In this document: positions 26,260 to 35,233 of the stretch, piece after piece | How the letters are laid out: each line of letters starts with the position of its first letter | How positions within the stretch are numbered: position 1 is the stretch's first letter | Origin: Actinacidiphila oryziradicis | GTDB taxonomy: Bacteria; Actinomycetota; Actinomycetes; Streptomycetales; Streptomycetaceae | Assembly: GCF_005047355.1 (NCBI RefSeq) | Contig: NZ_SUMC01000038.1 | Coordinates: 1-64,000 of the forward strand | Direction of reading: 5' to 3' | Length of the DNA stretch: 64,000 bases | Translations under genes and position numbers: made by a program | The notes under the pieces: generated by a model | Told to the model about the DNA's origin: nothing | What the model saw: the letters and a program-made list of their open reading frames with translations, nothing else | Database searches by the model: none

Positions 26260-27531
26260 GTGTCCACACCGGTGTTCGTCGAGTTCGAACCGCTGCCCGG
26301 CTGCGTCTGTGAGGACTGCGCCCGGCGGCGGCTCACCCAGTTGGCTGCCCGCAGTCCCGGCGGTTGTCGTGTTCCGCCTCCTGCGGCCGCCCGGGTGCTG
26401 GTGGTCGCTGCCGCGGGGGCGGTCGCCACCGCGGCAGCGGTCCCGGCAGCGGCCGAGGCGCGTGCGCCGGCCCCCCACCAGTCGTCCAGGCCCATGGTCC
26501 TGACGCCCAGCCAGATCCTGGGCCGGGCCCGGACCTGGGTGGACGCGGGCGTGCCGTACAGCATGGGCAAGCGCTGGCGGGACGGCTACCGCCAGGACTG
26601 CTCCGGCTTTGTGTCGATGGCCTGGGGTCTCGGCAGCAATCAGTGGACCGGCAGCCTGCCGGAATACGGGGAGCGGATCCACTCGTCGGAGCTGATGCCG
26701 GGCGACATCCTGCTCTACCACAACCACGCGAATCCGATCCATGGCTCGCATGTCGTGATCTTCGGAGGCTGGGCGGACTCCTCGCACAGCCGGTACATCG
26801 CGTACGAGCAGACCAAGCCCCGTGCTCGGATCAGGACTATCCCGTACCCGTACTGGTCCAACTCGTCCCAGTATGTTCCGTACCGCTACCGGTATGTCCG
26901 GGACGGGAGCGTCCCCGATCCTGGCGGCTCCGACATCTCCGACACCTCCGACGACTCCGACGACTCCGACGGTTCCAACGGCAACCGCCCGGGCGGGGGC
27001 GAATACCCGGGCTCCGCATCCTTCGGTCCCGGCGCGTTCAACGACCACATCACCCAGCTAGGCAGCATGCTCATGAGGAGCGGCGGCCGCCCGTACTACC
27101 GCAGCGGTCCCGGTCCGCGCTGGGGCGAGGCCGACCGGCGCGCGGTGGTGGCGTTCCAGCGCGCCCAGGGGTGGTCCGGCGAAGAGGCGGACGGCATCCC
27201 CGGACCGGGTACCTGGCGCCTCCTGCTGCACGGCGGGGGCCGGGACGCAAGGGCCGGCGGCGGCACCGGCAGCCGGTCTGCGGACACTCCGGCGCCGCCC
27301 TACCCGGGGGCCGCCCGCTTCCGTCCCGGCCAGTCCGGCGACGCCGTGCTCGCCCTCGGGCGGCAGCTGGTGGCCAAGGGCTTCGACAAGCACTACGACG
27401 AAGGGCCCGGCCCCGCCTGGGGCGAGGCCGACCGGCGCGCGGTGGAGGCCTTCCAGCGCGCCCAGGGCTGGTCCGGCGACGACGCGGACGGCTATCCCGG
27501 ACCCGAGACATGGAGGCGACTTTTCTCGTGA
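26260..27531 (+). CDS. NlpC/P60-like cell-wall hydrolase with two C-terminal peptidoglycan-binding repeats
   Basis: About 423 residues. The N-terminus has a CVCEDC cysteine cluster and a hydrophobic Ala/Val stretch (about 45-65) that may anchor or export it. The NlpC/P60-type domain (about 85-210) shows the catalytic Cys114 in QDCSGFVSMAWGLG and a His in GSHVVIFGGW. A Ser/Asp linker (SDISDTSDDSDDSDGS) leads to two near-identical repeats of about 70 residues, each with WGEADRRAV.AFQRAQGWSG and PGP.TW, found in Streptomyces peptidoglycan-binding proteins. The GTG at 26260 is chosen for the GGAGG about nine bases upstream. It overlaps the SPFH gene as GTGA. Confidence 0.82.
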   Translation: MSTPVFVEFEPLPGCVCEDCARRRLTQLAARSPGGCRVPPPAAARVLVVAAAGAVATAAAVPAAAEARAPAPHQSSRPMVLTPSQILGRARTWVDAGVPYSMGKRWRDGYRQDCSGFVSMAWGLGSNQWTGSLPEYGERIHSSELMPGDILLYHNHANPIHGSHVVIFGGWADSSHSRYIAYEQTKPRARIRTIPYPYWSNSSQYVPYRYRYVRDGSVPDPGGSDISDTSDDSDDSDGSNGNRPGGGEYPGSASFGPGAFNDHITQLGSMLMRSGGRPYYRSGPGPRWGEADRRAVVAFQRAQGWSGEEADGIPGPGTWRLLLHGGGRDARAGGGTGSRSADTPAPPYPGAARFRPGQSGDAVLALGRQLVAKGFDKHYDEGPGPAWGEADRRAVEAFQRAQGWSGDDADGYPGPETWRRLFS

Positions 27532-28505
27532 CCAGTAACACCGCCGACACCGTGCCCCTCGCGTACCCCGTCGCCGACGACCTCGGCGAACACCCCGGCC
27601 GCGCCCTGCCCGGCTGGTCCGCGGTCCTCGCCGTTCTCGCCGCGGCCGCCGGCGCCGGCTGGGTCCTGTGGCGTGCGGCCGTCCTGCCGGTGGCCGTCGC
27701 CGGCGAGCAGTTGCTCCCGGAACCGCCCGACCGGGCAGGCCTCAACGGCGTCTGGGGCGCCATCGCGCTGCTGGCCGCCCTGGTCGCTTTCGCTGTCGGC
27801 GGCCTGTGCCGGGGCCGCCCCGGCGTCGTCTGGGTCCTCACCCGGCACGGTGCCTACCGGGGCACGGTCCGGGCCACCGGCCTGCTCTGGATCAGCCCGC
27901 TGCTCGTGCGGCGCCGGATGGACGTCACCCTGCGCCACTGGCGCAGCAGCCCCATCGAAGCAGTGGACTCCGCCGGCACCCCGGTGCTCGCCACCGTCCT
28001 GCTGGTCTGGCGGGTCCGCGACACCGCCCGTGCCACCTTCGCCGTCCACGACCACACCCGCTACCTCCGCGAGCAGGTCGAAGCCGCCGTCACCCGTGCC
28101 GTCTCCCGTTTCCCCACCGACGACTTCCGCGACGGCGGTCCGACTCTCCGAGACACCGACAGCCTCGCCAACTCCCTCACCTCCGGGCTCGCCGCCGACC
28201 TCCGGCCCATCGGTGTCGAGCTCTTCTCCGCCCAGCCCGTACGGCTCTCGTACGCCGACGAGGTCGCCGCCGCCATGCAGCGCGCCCAGATCGCCGCGCT
28301 CGACGCCCAGCACCGCCGCGCGGTCCTGGACGACGTCCTGACCGCCGTCCAGGAGACCGTGCGCGGCCTCACCGACCGGGGCATGGTCCAGCTCGACGAC
28401 TACGAACGCAAGGCACTGGTCAAGGACTTGACGGTGGCCTTCTACACCGCCCGGGGCCCGGTGACCGAGGCCCCGCACAAGGACGTGAGCCGGCAGAGCG
28501 CTTAG
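27528..28505 (+). CDS. SPFH/Band 7 (stomatin-like) membrane protein
   Basis: A 325-residue protein with two TM segments near the N-terminus (about 25-45 and 65-85), then an SPFH domain: GVVWVLTRHGAYRGTVRATGLLWISPLLVRRRMDVTLRHW, AVDSAGTPVLATVLLVWRV and a helical C-terminal part. Such proteins assemble into membrane microdomain scaffolds. GTG at 27528 overlaps the stop of the NlpC/P60-like gene, with GGAGG eleven bases upstream, so the two are coupled. The link suggests a role at the cell envelope. The ATG at 27510 is an alternative start. Confidence 0.85.
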   Translation: MTSNTADTVPLAYPVADDLGEHPGRALPGWSAVLAVLAAAAGAGWVLWRAAVLPVAVAGEQLLPEPPDRAGLNGVWGAIALLAALVAFAVGGLCRGRPGVVWVLTRHGAYRGTVRATGLLWISPLLVRRRMDVTLRHWRSSPIEAVDSAGTPVLATVLLVWRVRDTARATFAVHDHTRYLREQVEAAVTRAVSRFPTDDFRDGGPTLRDTDSLANSLTSGLAADLRPIGVELFSAQPVRLSYADEVAAAMQRAQIAALDAQHRRAVLDDVLTAVQETVRGLTDRGMVQLDDYERKALVKDLTVAFYTARGPVTEAPHKDVSRQSA

Positions 28506-28556
28506 CGGTCCGCCGGACAGACTCACGCCGGGAAAGGGTTTCCACCTCATACGCCG

Positions 28557-28593
28557 GACGGGCCGCGCGGGATCTGCTCCCACGCGGCCCGTC
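28557..28593. terminator. Hairpin between SPFH gene and fadB
   Basis: GACGGGCCGCG (28557-28567) pairs perfectly with CGCGGCCCGTC (28583-28593), loop of 15. It lies between convergent genes and probably stops transcription from both sides. Confidence 0.75.
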
Positions 28594-28613
28594 AACGGCC
28601 GGGACCGGCCTGC

Positions 28614-30749
28614 TTACGCCGGCACGCTGGCCACACCGGGCGCCAGGAACGGCTTGCCGTTCACGCGCTCGGAGACGCCCTCGCGGTCCAGGTACGGGGT
28701 GACGCCGCCCAGGTGGAAGGGCCAGCCGGCACCTGTGATGAGGCACAGGTCGATGTCCTGCGCCTCGGCGACGACGCCCTCGTCGAGCATGAGCCCGATC
28801 TCCTGGGCGACGGCGTCCAGCACCCGCGCGCGGACCTGCTCCTGCGTCAGGACCGTGTCGCCCTGCACCAGAAGCGCGGCGACCTCCGGGTCCAGCTCCG
28901 GCTTCGCCGGGTTGCCGCCGGCATAGACGTAGAACCCGCGCTTGCCGGCCTTGACGATGGCGGCGAGGTTCGGGGAGACCGTGAAGCGGTCCGGGAAGGC
29001 GCCGTGCAGGGTCTCGGAGACGTGCAGGCCGATGGCGGGGCCTACCAGCTCCAGCAGCACCAGCGGGGACATCGGCAGGCCGAGGGGCTCGATGGCCTTC
29101 TCGGCGACCTCGACCGGAGTGCCCTCGTCGATGACGGTCTGGATCTCGCCCATGAAGCGGGTGAGGATGCGGTTGACGACGAACGCCGGGGCGTCCTTGA
29201 CCAGCACCGCGGTCTTCTTGAGCTTCTTGGCGACGCCGAAGGCGGTGGCCAGTGAGGCGTCGTCGGTCTGTTCGCCACGGACGATCTCCAGCAGCGGGAG
29301 GATCGCGACCGGGTTGAAGAAGTGGAAGCCCACGACCCGCTCGGGGTGCTCCAGCTTGGAGGCCATCTCCGTCACCGAGAGCGAGGAGGTGTTGGTCGCC
29401 AGGACGGTGGTCGGCGAGACCACGGCCTCCAGCTCGGCGAAGACCTGCTGCTTGACGCCGATCTCCTCGAAGACCGCCTCGATGACGAAGTCCGCGTCGC
29501 CGAAGGCGGTGGCCTTGTCGAGGTGGCCGGAGACCAGGGCCTTGAGGCGGTTGGCCTTGTCCTGGTTGATCCGGCCCTTGCCCAGCAGCTTGCCGATCTC
29601 GTCGTGGACATAGCCCACGCCCTTGTCGATGCGCTCCTGGTCGATGTCGGTGAGGACCACCGGCACCTCCAGGCGGCGCGCGAACAGCAGCGCCAGCTGT
29701 GAGGCCATCAGGCCCGCGCCGACCACGCCGACCTTGGTGACCGGGCGCGCCAGGCTCTTGTCCGGGGCGCCGACCGGGCGCTTCCCGCGCTTCTGCACCA
29801 AATTGAAGGCGTAGATTCCGCTGCGCAGTTCGCCGCCCATGATCAGGTCCGCGAGAGCGGTGTCCTCGGCGGCGAAGCCCGCCTCCAGGTCCCCGTCCTT
29901 GACCGCCGCGATGATCTCCAGCGCGCGGTAGGCGGCCGGGGCCGCGCCGTGCACCTTGGAGTCCGCGATGAAGCGGCCACGGGCCACGGCGGCGTCCCAG
30001 GCCTCCCCGCGGTCGACCTCGGGACGGAGGATCTCGATCTCGCCCCTGAGCACGGCAGCGGTCCAGACCAGGGACTGCTCCAGGAAGTCCGCGCCCTCGA
30101 AGATCGCGTCGGCGATCCCGAGCTCGTAGACCTGCTCGCCCTTGAGCTGCTTGTTCTGGTTGAGCGAGTTCTCGATGATCACCGAGACCGCCCGGTCCGC
30201 GCCGATCAGGTTCGGGAGCAGCGTGCAGCCGCCCCAGCCCGGTACCAGGCCCAGGAAGACCTCGGGCAGCGAGAAGGCGGGCAGTGCGCGGGAGACCGTC
30301 CGGTACCGGCAGTGCAGGCCCACCTCGACGCCGCCGCCCATCGCCGCGCCGTTGTAGTACGCGAACGTCGGCAGGGCCAGCGCCGCGATCCGCTTGAAGA
30401 CGTCGTGGCCGCCCTTGCCGATGGCGAGCGCGTCACTGTGGTTCTTGAGCAGCTCCACGCCCTTGAGGTCGGCGCCGACCGCGAAGATGAACGGCTTGCC
30501 GGTGATGCCGACGCCGGTGATCGTGCCGTCGGCGGCTTCCTGCTCCACCTGGTCGATCGCGTCGCTGAGATTGGCCAGCGACTGCGGGCCGAAGGTGGTC
30601 GGCTTGGTGTGGTCCAGGCCGTTGTCCAGCGTGATGAGCGCGAAGCGCCCGGCGCTGGGGAGGTCGATGTGGCGTACGTGCGCGGACGTCACGACCTCAC
30701 CGGGGAACAGCTCGGCCGCTCCCTTGAGAAGCTCGGCGGTGGTGGTCAC
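28614..30749 (-). CDS. fadB: Fatty-acid oxidation multifunctional protein (enoyl-CoA hydratase / 3-hydroxyacyl-CoA dehydrogenase)
   Basis: A 711-residue alpha-subunit-type protein. The N-terminal crotonase domain includes NGAAMGGGVEVGLHCRYR, forming the oxyanion hole. The central Rossmann domain is marked by KVGVVGAGLMASQLALLFARR; the C-terminal dehydrogenase domains contain NTSSLSVTEMA and HFFNPVAILPLLEIV. It hydrates trans-enoyl-CoA and oxidises 3-hydroxyacyl-CoA in beta-oxidation, acting with the thiolase encoded just upstream. The GTG start overlaps the fadA stop as GTGA, so the operon is fadA-fadB, translationally coupled. Confidence 0.95.
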   Translation of the reverse strand: MTTTAELLKGAAELFPGEVVTSAHVRHIDLPSAGRFALITLDNGLDHTKPTTFGPQSLANLSDAIDQVEQEAADGTITGVGITGKPFIFAVGADLKGVELLKNHSDALAIGKGGHDVFKRIAALALPTFAYYNGAAMGGGVEVGLHCRYRTVSRALPAFSLPEVFLGLVPGWGGCTLLPNLIGADRAVSVIIENSLNQNKQLKGEQVYELGIADAIFEGADFLEQSLVWTAAVLRGEIEILRPEVDRGEAWDAAVARGRFIADSKVHGAAPAAYRALEIIAAVKDGDLEAGFAAEDTALADLIMGGELRSGIYAFNLVQKRGKRPVGAPDKSLARPVTKVGVVGAGLMASQLALLFARRLEVPVVLTDIDQERIDKGVGYVHDEIGKLLGKGRINQDKANRLKALVSGHLDKATAFGDADFVIEAVFEEIGVKQQVFAELEAVVSPTTVLATNTSSLSVTEMASKLEHPERVVGFHFFNPVAILPLLEIVRGEQTDDASLATAFGVAKKLKKTAVLVKDAPAFVVNRILTRFMGEIQTVIDEGTPVEVAEKAIEPLGLPMSPLVLLELVGPAIGLHVSETLHGAFPDRFTVSPNLAAIVKAGKRGFYVYAGGNPAKPELDPEVAALLVQGDTVLTQEQVRARVLDAVAQEIGLMLDEGVVAEAQDIDLCLITGAGWPFHLGGVTPYLDREGVSERVNGKPFLAPGVASVPA

Positions 30750-31963
30750 TTGTCCCCCTCGAAGTGCGGGTTCTCCCAGATGATGGTCCCGCCCATGCCG
30801 AACCCGACGCACATGGTGGTCAGGCCGTAGCGGACCTGCGGCGCGTCTTCGAACTGGCGGGCCAGCTGCGTGATCAGGCGTACGCCGGAGGAGGCCAGCG
30901 GGTGGCCGAACGCGATGGCCCCGCCGTACTGGTTGACGCGCTCGTCGTCGTCCGCGATGCCGTAGTGGTCCAGGAAGGCGAGCACCTGGACGGCGAACGC
31001 CTCGTTGATCTCGAACAGGCCGATGTCGGAGATCGACAGGCCCGCCTTCGCCAGCGCCTTCTCGGTCGCCGGGACCGGGCCGATGCCCATCACCTCGGGC
31101 TCGACGCCCACGAAGGCGTACGACACCAGGCGCGCCTTCACCGGCAGGCCCAGTTCCAGCGCCACGTCCTCGGCGGCGAGCAGCGACGCCGTGGCGCCGT
31201 CGTTCAGGCCCGCCGCGTTTCCGGCGGTGACCCGGCCGTGGGCGCGGAAGGGGGTCTTGAGGGACGCCAGGCTCTCCAGCGTGGTGCCCGGGCGCATCGG
31301 CTCGTCGGTCGTCGCCAGGCCCCAGCCGGTCTCGCCGACCTCCGGGTTGCTGCGACGCACCGAGATCGGAACCAGGTCCGGCTGGATCTTGCCGTTGGCG
31401 TAGGCCTTCCCTGCCTTCTCCTGGCTGCGGACCGCGTACTCGTCGGCGCGCTGCCTGGTGAGGTGCGGGAAGCGGTCGTGGATGTTCTCGGCGGTCATTC
31501 CCATGAACAGCGCCGACTCGTCGACCAGCTTCTCCGACACGAAGCGCGGATTGGGGTCCACGCCCTCGCCCATCGGGTGGCGGCCCATGTGCTCCACGCC
31601 GCCGGCCACGACAACGTCGTACGCGCCGAAGGCGATGCCGCCGGCGGTCGTCGTCACCGCGGTCAGCGCGCCCGCGCACATGCGGTCGATCGAGAAGCCG
31701 GGGACGCTCTTGGGCAGCCCGGCCAGGATCGCGGCCGTCCGGCCCAGGGTCAGGCCCTGGTCACCGATCTGCGTGGTGGCGGCCACAGCGACCTCGTCGA
31801 TGCGCTCCGGGGGGAGGCTGGGGTTACGCCGGAGCAGCTCCCGGATCGACTTGATCACCAGGTCGTCGGCGCGGGTCTCGTGATAGATGCCCTTCGGGCC
31901 CGCCTTGCCGAACGGGGTGCGGACACCGTCGACGAAGACGACGTCCCTAGCGGTACGAGGCAC
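30746..31963 (-). CDS. fadA: Acetyl-CoA C-acyltransferase (3-ketoacyl-CoA thiolase)
   Basis: Thiolase of 405 residues that cleaves 3-ketoacyl-CoA with CoA to acetyl-CoA and a shortened acyl-CoA. The nucleophilic Cys is in SIDRMCAGALTAV; the second conserved blocks are NEAFAVQVLAF, GGAIAFGHPLASSGVR and TMCVGFGMGG. The GTG start at 31963 (PRTARDVVFVDGVRTPFGK) has AGGAGGAG upstream; longer readings to 32086 are non-coding. It is the first gene of the fadA-fadB operon. Confidence 0.96.
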   Translation of the reverse strand: MPRTARDVVFVDGVRTPFGKAGPKGIYHETRADDLVIKSIRELLRRNPSLPPERIDEVAVAATTQIGDQGLTLGRTAAILAGLPKSVPGFSIDRMCAGALTAVTTTAGGIAFGAYDVVVAGGVEHMGRHPMGEGVDPNPRFVSEKLVDESALFMGMTAENIHDRFPHLTRQRADEYAVRSQEKAGKAYANGKIQPDLVPISVRRSNPEVGETGWGLATTDEPMRPGTTLESLASLKTPFRAHGRVTAGNAAGLNDGATASLLAAEDVALELGLPVKARLVSYAFVGVEPEVMGIGPVPATEKALAKAGLSISDIGLFEINEAFAVQVLAFLDHYGIADDDERVNQYGGAIAFGHPLASSGVRLITQLARQFEDAPQVRYGLTTMCVGFGMGGTIIWENPHFEGDK

Positions 31964-32277
31964 TTTGGCTCTCCTCCTGGGTGCGGGTTCGCTTGCCGCT
32001 GGTTTTCGTCGCGGCGGCTCCGAAGGCCATGCTACTCGTGGGTAACCGGTGTGCACAGCACCCCACGTCGGAGCGGCGAACGTCACAGGTTTTCTGGCTG
32101 CCCGCCTGCCCCTTTTTACGCCCTCCGGACGGGCTGCGACGCGGTCCGCGACCGGCCCGGCGCTGTTCCTCTTCCTCGCCGGGCGCCAGACCCACGTCGC
32201 TGCGTGCCATCTCCCCGGCGCGCAGGCACTCCCAGCACGGGCCGTTCCCGGGAACGCGGTCCTGTGGTGGCAAGCGG

Positions 32278-32400
32278 CTCGTCCAGCAGGCCCGCGCCCA
32301 AGCCAGGACGCATTTCTCCCGGATCCTGGAACAGGTCGCGCGCGGCGAGAAGGTCGTAATCAGCAAGGCAGGAGAGCCGCTGGCCCACAGCCGTCACACG
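32278..32400 (+). pseudogene. Remnant of a Phd/YefM-type antitoxin gene
   Basis: In a 500-bp gap between fadA and the GH35 gene, one plus-strand frame reads RAQARTHFSRILEQVARGEKVVISKAGEPLA, the classical core of Phd/YefM antitoxins (A...F..IL..V..GE.V.I...G.P.A). It has no proper start or ribosome site and runs into unrelated sequence after about 32390. No toxin frame follows. The remainder of 31964-32461 shows no other gene. Confidence 0.6.
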
Positions 32401-32461
32401 CGGGGCGGATCCGGCGAGAGTGAGCCACATCGAGGCAGGCCGCCCCGTGCGGCTCGCTGGC

Positions 32462-35128
32462 TCACGGCACGTCGGCGTAGCTCAGCGGCGTCGTGAAGTT
32501 GCCGGTGGGGGTGAGGGTGACAGTGGGGGCGGGGCCGTTGATGGCGGCGATGGCGAGGGTGTTGCGGCCGTGGGTGTGCAGGAGGCCCGGGGGGACCGGG
32601 AAGGCGGTCTGGGGGCCGAGTGCGGGGATGTAGTGGCCGATGAGGTAGCCGTTGAGGTAGAGCTGCGCGCGGGAGAGGCCGGAGACGGTGAGGGAGACGG
32701 GGACGTCCTGGCCCGGGGGGAGGGCGAGGGAGAAGGCGGTGCGGGCCCAGAGGACGCCCGGGGCGGTGGCGGGTGCCGTGATGGACCAGCCGGCGTCGGG
32801 GCGGGCGGGGAGGTGGAAGCCGTGGTGCTCGCCGTAGAGGCCGCCGTTGTTGAGGGGGCCGCGGACGGGATCGGGCAGGCCGCCCCGGATACGCCAGCTG
32901 ATCGGTTGCGCGGAGCCCAGCAGGGATGCCGAGACCAGGCCGCGGGGCTGCTTGTGGGAGTCGTTGTCGTGGAAGTCCTGCTCATGGCCCATGTTGACGG
33001 TGAGGACGGACAGGACGTTGTCCTGGCCGGGCTTCAGGGCCTCGGCCGGGAAACCGAGATCCCTGCCGGTGCCCAGGTAGTGGCCGTTCAGCCAGGCGAG
33101 ATGGGTGCCTGCCTTGCCGGTGGAGACGGTGAGGGCGGCGCCGGTCTCCTCGCCGGTGGCGGTGAAGTGGCCCTGGTAGCGGACGGCGCCGGCGTGGTAG
33201 CCGTAGAGGTCGGCGTTGAGGGACGGGCCGGCGGCGGTGCGCCACGTGCGGTCGTCCTCGGTGGCGGGCTCTTGGGCGTACTTCCAGCCGGAGAGCTCGG
33301 GCATCGTGACCGGCCCGGGCCCGGGGAGCTCGCCGCCGAGGACCGGTCTGCCGTTCCAGGTGACGGCGGCGGCGCGGGCGCCGTCGAAGACCGCCAGCCG
33401 GGTCGGCCGGTCGGTGTCGCCGGTCAGCTTGAGCACCCCGTTCCCGTACGCCGCCGTACGCACCAGCTCCGGGCCGCGCACCAGCGACGGGCCGACCCGC
33501 CAGAAGGTGTCGGCGGTCGCGTCGTCCGCCAGCAGGAGCAGCAGCGGGGTGCCGCCGCCGGTCGGCTGGACGAGGACCCGGGCGAGGCCGAGGTGGGTGT
33601 AGTCCAGCATCAGGTCCCCGGCGTTCCAGGTGTGCCGCACCGCGCCGGACAGCACTGTCACCCGGGGCTGCGCGCCGTACCGCAGGACGGTTCGGCCCGG
33701 CTGCCCCGGGCGGCCGTACAGCAGGGCGATGTCGCGGTCGCCGAAGGTGCCGTGCGTCATGATCTCGGAGGTGGAGTACTGGAGCCGCTGGTGGTCCATC
33801 GTGTAGTCGGCGACCAGGAGCTTTGAGTCCCGGCCGGCGATGGTCACCGGGATGTCCAGGTGACCGCCGAGGGTGATGAGGGCGGTGTCGGTGGCCTTGT
33901 CGTTGACGTCCTGGTGGCGTACGACGGCGAAGGTCGTGCATGTGTCGGGATTGCGGCGGGTGCGTTGCAGCACGGCGGTGCTGCTGGGCGCCGGGACATC
34001 GGTGACCTCGTCGGTCTTGGTCAGCGGGGCGACGGACTGGACGAAATAGCCGAGCCGCTTGTCGACCAGGTACTTCTCGGTCAGCGTGCGGTCCTCGCGG
34101 ATCGGCGCGCCGTAGTCGTAGGAGGTGTAGACCGAGCCGGGGGTGGCGAGGTAGCCCCAGGAGGTGCCGCCGTAGGCCATGTAGAAGTTCTGCATGGTGG
34201 CGCCGGAGGCGATGTTGTTCTCGTACGCGGCCTTCTCGAAGTCGCCGTCCGTGAGCTGCCGGCACTTGTCGTAGCCGGGGCCGCCCCACGGGTCGAAGGC
34301 GCCGCCCTGGAACTCGGGGAGGAAGAGCGGCTCGCCCGGATTGTGGGAGAAGGCCATGTCGGGGAGCTTGTTCCAGACGTCGGGGTGCGAGCAGTTGAAC
34401 TCCTGCGGATACCGGTCGTACCCGTCGATGTCCAGCTCCTTGGTGAAGATCCCCTTGTGGTTGCCGGTGAGCGGCACGCTGATTCCGTCGGCGCGGGCCT
34501 TGTCGCGCAGGTGCTGGATGTAGGCATGGCCGTCGGGAGTGTCCCGGTAGTACTCGTTCTCCACTTGGTACGCGATGACGCTGCCCTTGCCGTCGGTGAG
34601 CTGGTGGCGGGCGATGACCGGGTCGATGTGGGACAGCCACTCGTCGGCGGCGGCGAGATAGCCGGGGTCGGTGGAGCGGGCATGGCCCTTCTGGACGGCC
34701 AGCCAGCCGGGAAAGCCGCCGCCGTCGGTCTCGGCGTTGATGTACGGGCCGGGGCGGGCGATGACGTAGATGCCCACCTCGTCGGCGATGTCGAGGAGGC
34801 GGTCGACATCCCGGATGCCGGTGAAGTCGTAGACACCGGGAGCGGGGGAGTGGAAGTCCCAGTCGAAGTAGATGGAGGCGGTGTTGAAGCCGCCGGACTT
34901 CATCTTCTGCAGCACGTCGCGCCAGGCGTCGGGGCTGGGGAGGCGCCAGTAGTGGAAGTCGCCGGACCAGATGTAGAGGCGACGGCCGTCGATGCTCAGG
35001 GAGTGGTCGTCGTATGTGATCGTGTGGGCCTGGTGCGCGGCGGCGGAGTAGGCCTGCGCCGGGCCGAGGGCGGCCAGCAGGACGGGCGCGAGCAGGGCCG
35101 CCGCGCGGCAGGCTTTTCGGGGGCGCAC
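32462..35128 (-). CDS. Secreted GH35 beta-galactosidase
   Basis: About 888 residues. N-terminal signal peptide (KACRAAALLAPVLLAALGPAQA) then a TIM barrel of glycoside hydrolase family 35: WSGDFHYWRLPSPDAWRDVL, the acid/base region AYQVENEYYR and the nucleophile region LFLPEFQGGAFDPWG. C-terminal beta-sandwich domains (GH35 jelly rolls) complete it. It should release terminal beta-galactose from plant or other polysaccharides outside the cell. The GTG at 35128 is chosen to give a clean signal peptide; the ribosome site is poor and a start at 35200 is possible. Monocistronic. Confidence 0.88.
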   Translation of the reverse strand: MRPRKACRAAALLAPVLLAALGPAQAYSAAAHQAHTITYDDHSLSIDGRRLYIWSGDFHYWRLPSPDAWRDVLQKMKSGGFNTASIYFDWDFHSPAPGVYDFTGIRDVDRLLDIADEVGIYVIARPGPYINAETDGGGFPGWLAVQKGHARSTDPGYLAAADEWLSHIDPVIARHQLTDGKGSVIAYQVENEYYRDTPDGHAYIQHLRDKARADGISVPLTGNHKGIFTKELDIDGYDRYPQEFNCSHPDVWNKLPDMAFSHNPGEPLFLPEFQGGAFDPWGGPGYDKCRQLTDGDFEKAAYENNIASGATMQNFYMAYGGTSWGYLATPGSVYTSYDYGAPIREDRTLTEKYLVDKRLGYFVQSVAPLTKTDEVTDVPAPSSTAVLQRTRRNPDTCTTFAVVRHQDVNDKATDTALITLGGHLDIPVTIAGRDSKLLVADYTMDHQRLQYSTSEIMTHGTFGDRDIALLYGRPGQPGRTVLRYGAQPRVTVLSGAVRHTWNAGDLMLDYTHLGLARVLVQPTGGGTPLLLLLADDATADTFWRVGPSLVRGPELVRTAAYGNGVLKLTGDTDRPTRLAVFDGARAAAVTWNGRPVLGGELPGPGPVTMPELSGWKYAQEPATEDDRTWRTAAGPSLNADLYGYHAGAVRYQGHFTATGEETGAALTVSTGKAGTHLAWLNGHYLGTGRDLGFPAEALKPGQDNVLSVLTVNMGHEQDFHDNDSHKQPRGLVSASLLGSAQPISWRIRGGLPDPVRGPLNNGGLYGEHHGFHLPARPDAGWSITAPATAPGVLWARTAFSLALPPGQDVPVSLTVSGLSRAQLYLNGYLIGHYIPALGPQTAFPVPPGLLHTHGRNTLAIAAINGPAPTVTLTPTGNFTTPLSYADVP

Positions 35129-35233
35129 TGGGCGAGCGTAGGTTTGCGCGCCGGGGGTGACAAGGCGCCGCGCGCCCCGTCGGGTGCCCGGGCCCCGCAT
35201 GGCGCAGGGGCGCCGCCAGTGGGCCCCTGCCTC

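Noticed and set aside
30750..31679. N-terminal extension of fadB
   Set aside because: It overlaps fadA; the GTGA-coupled start at 30749 gives the correct family length.
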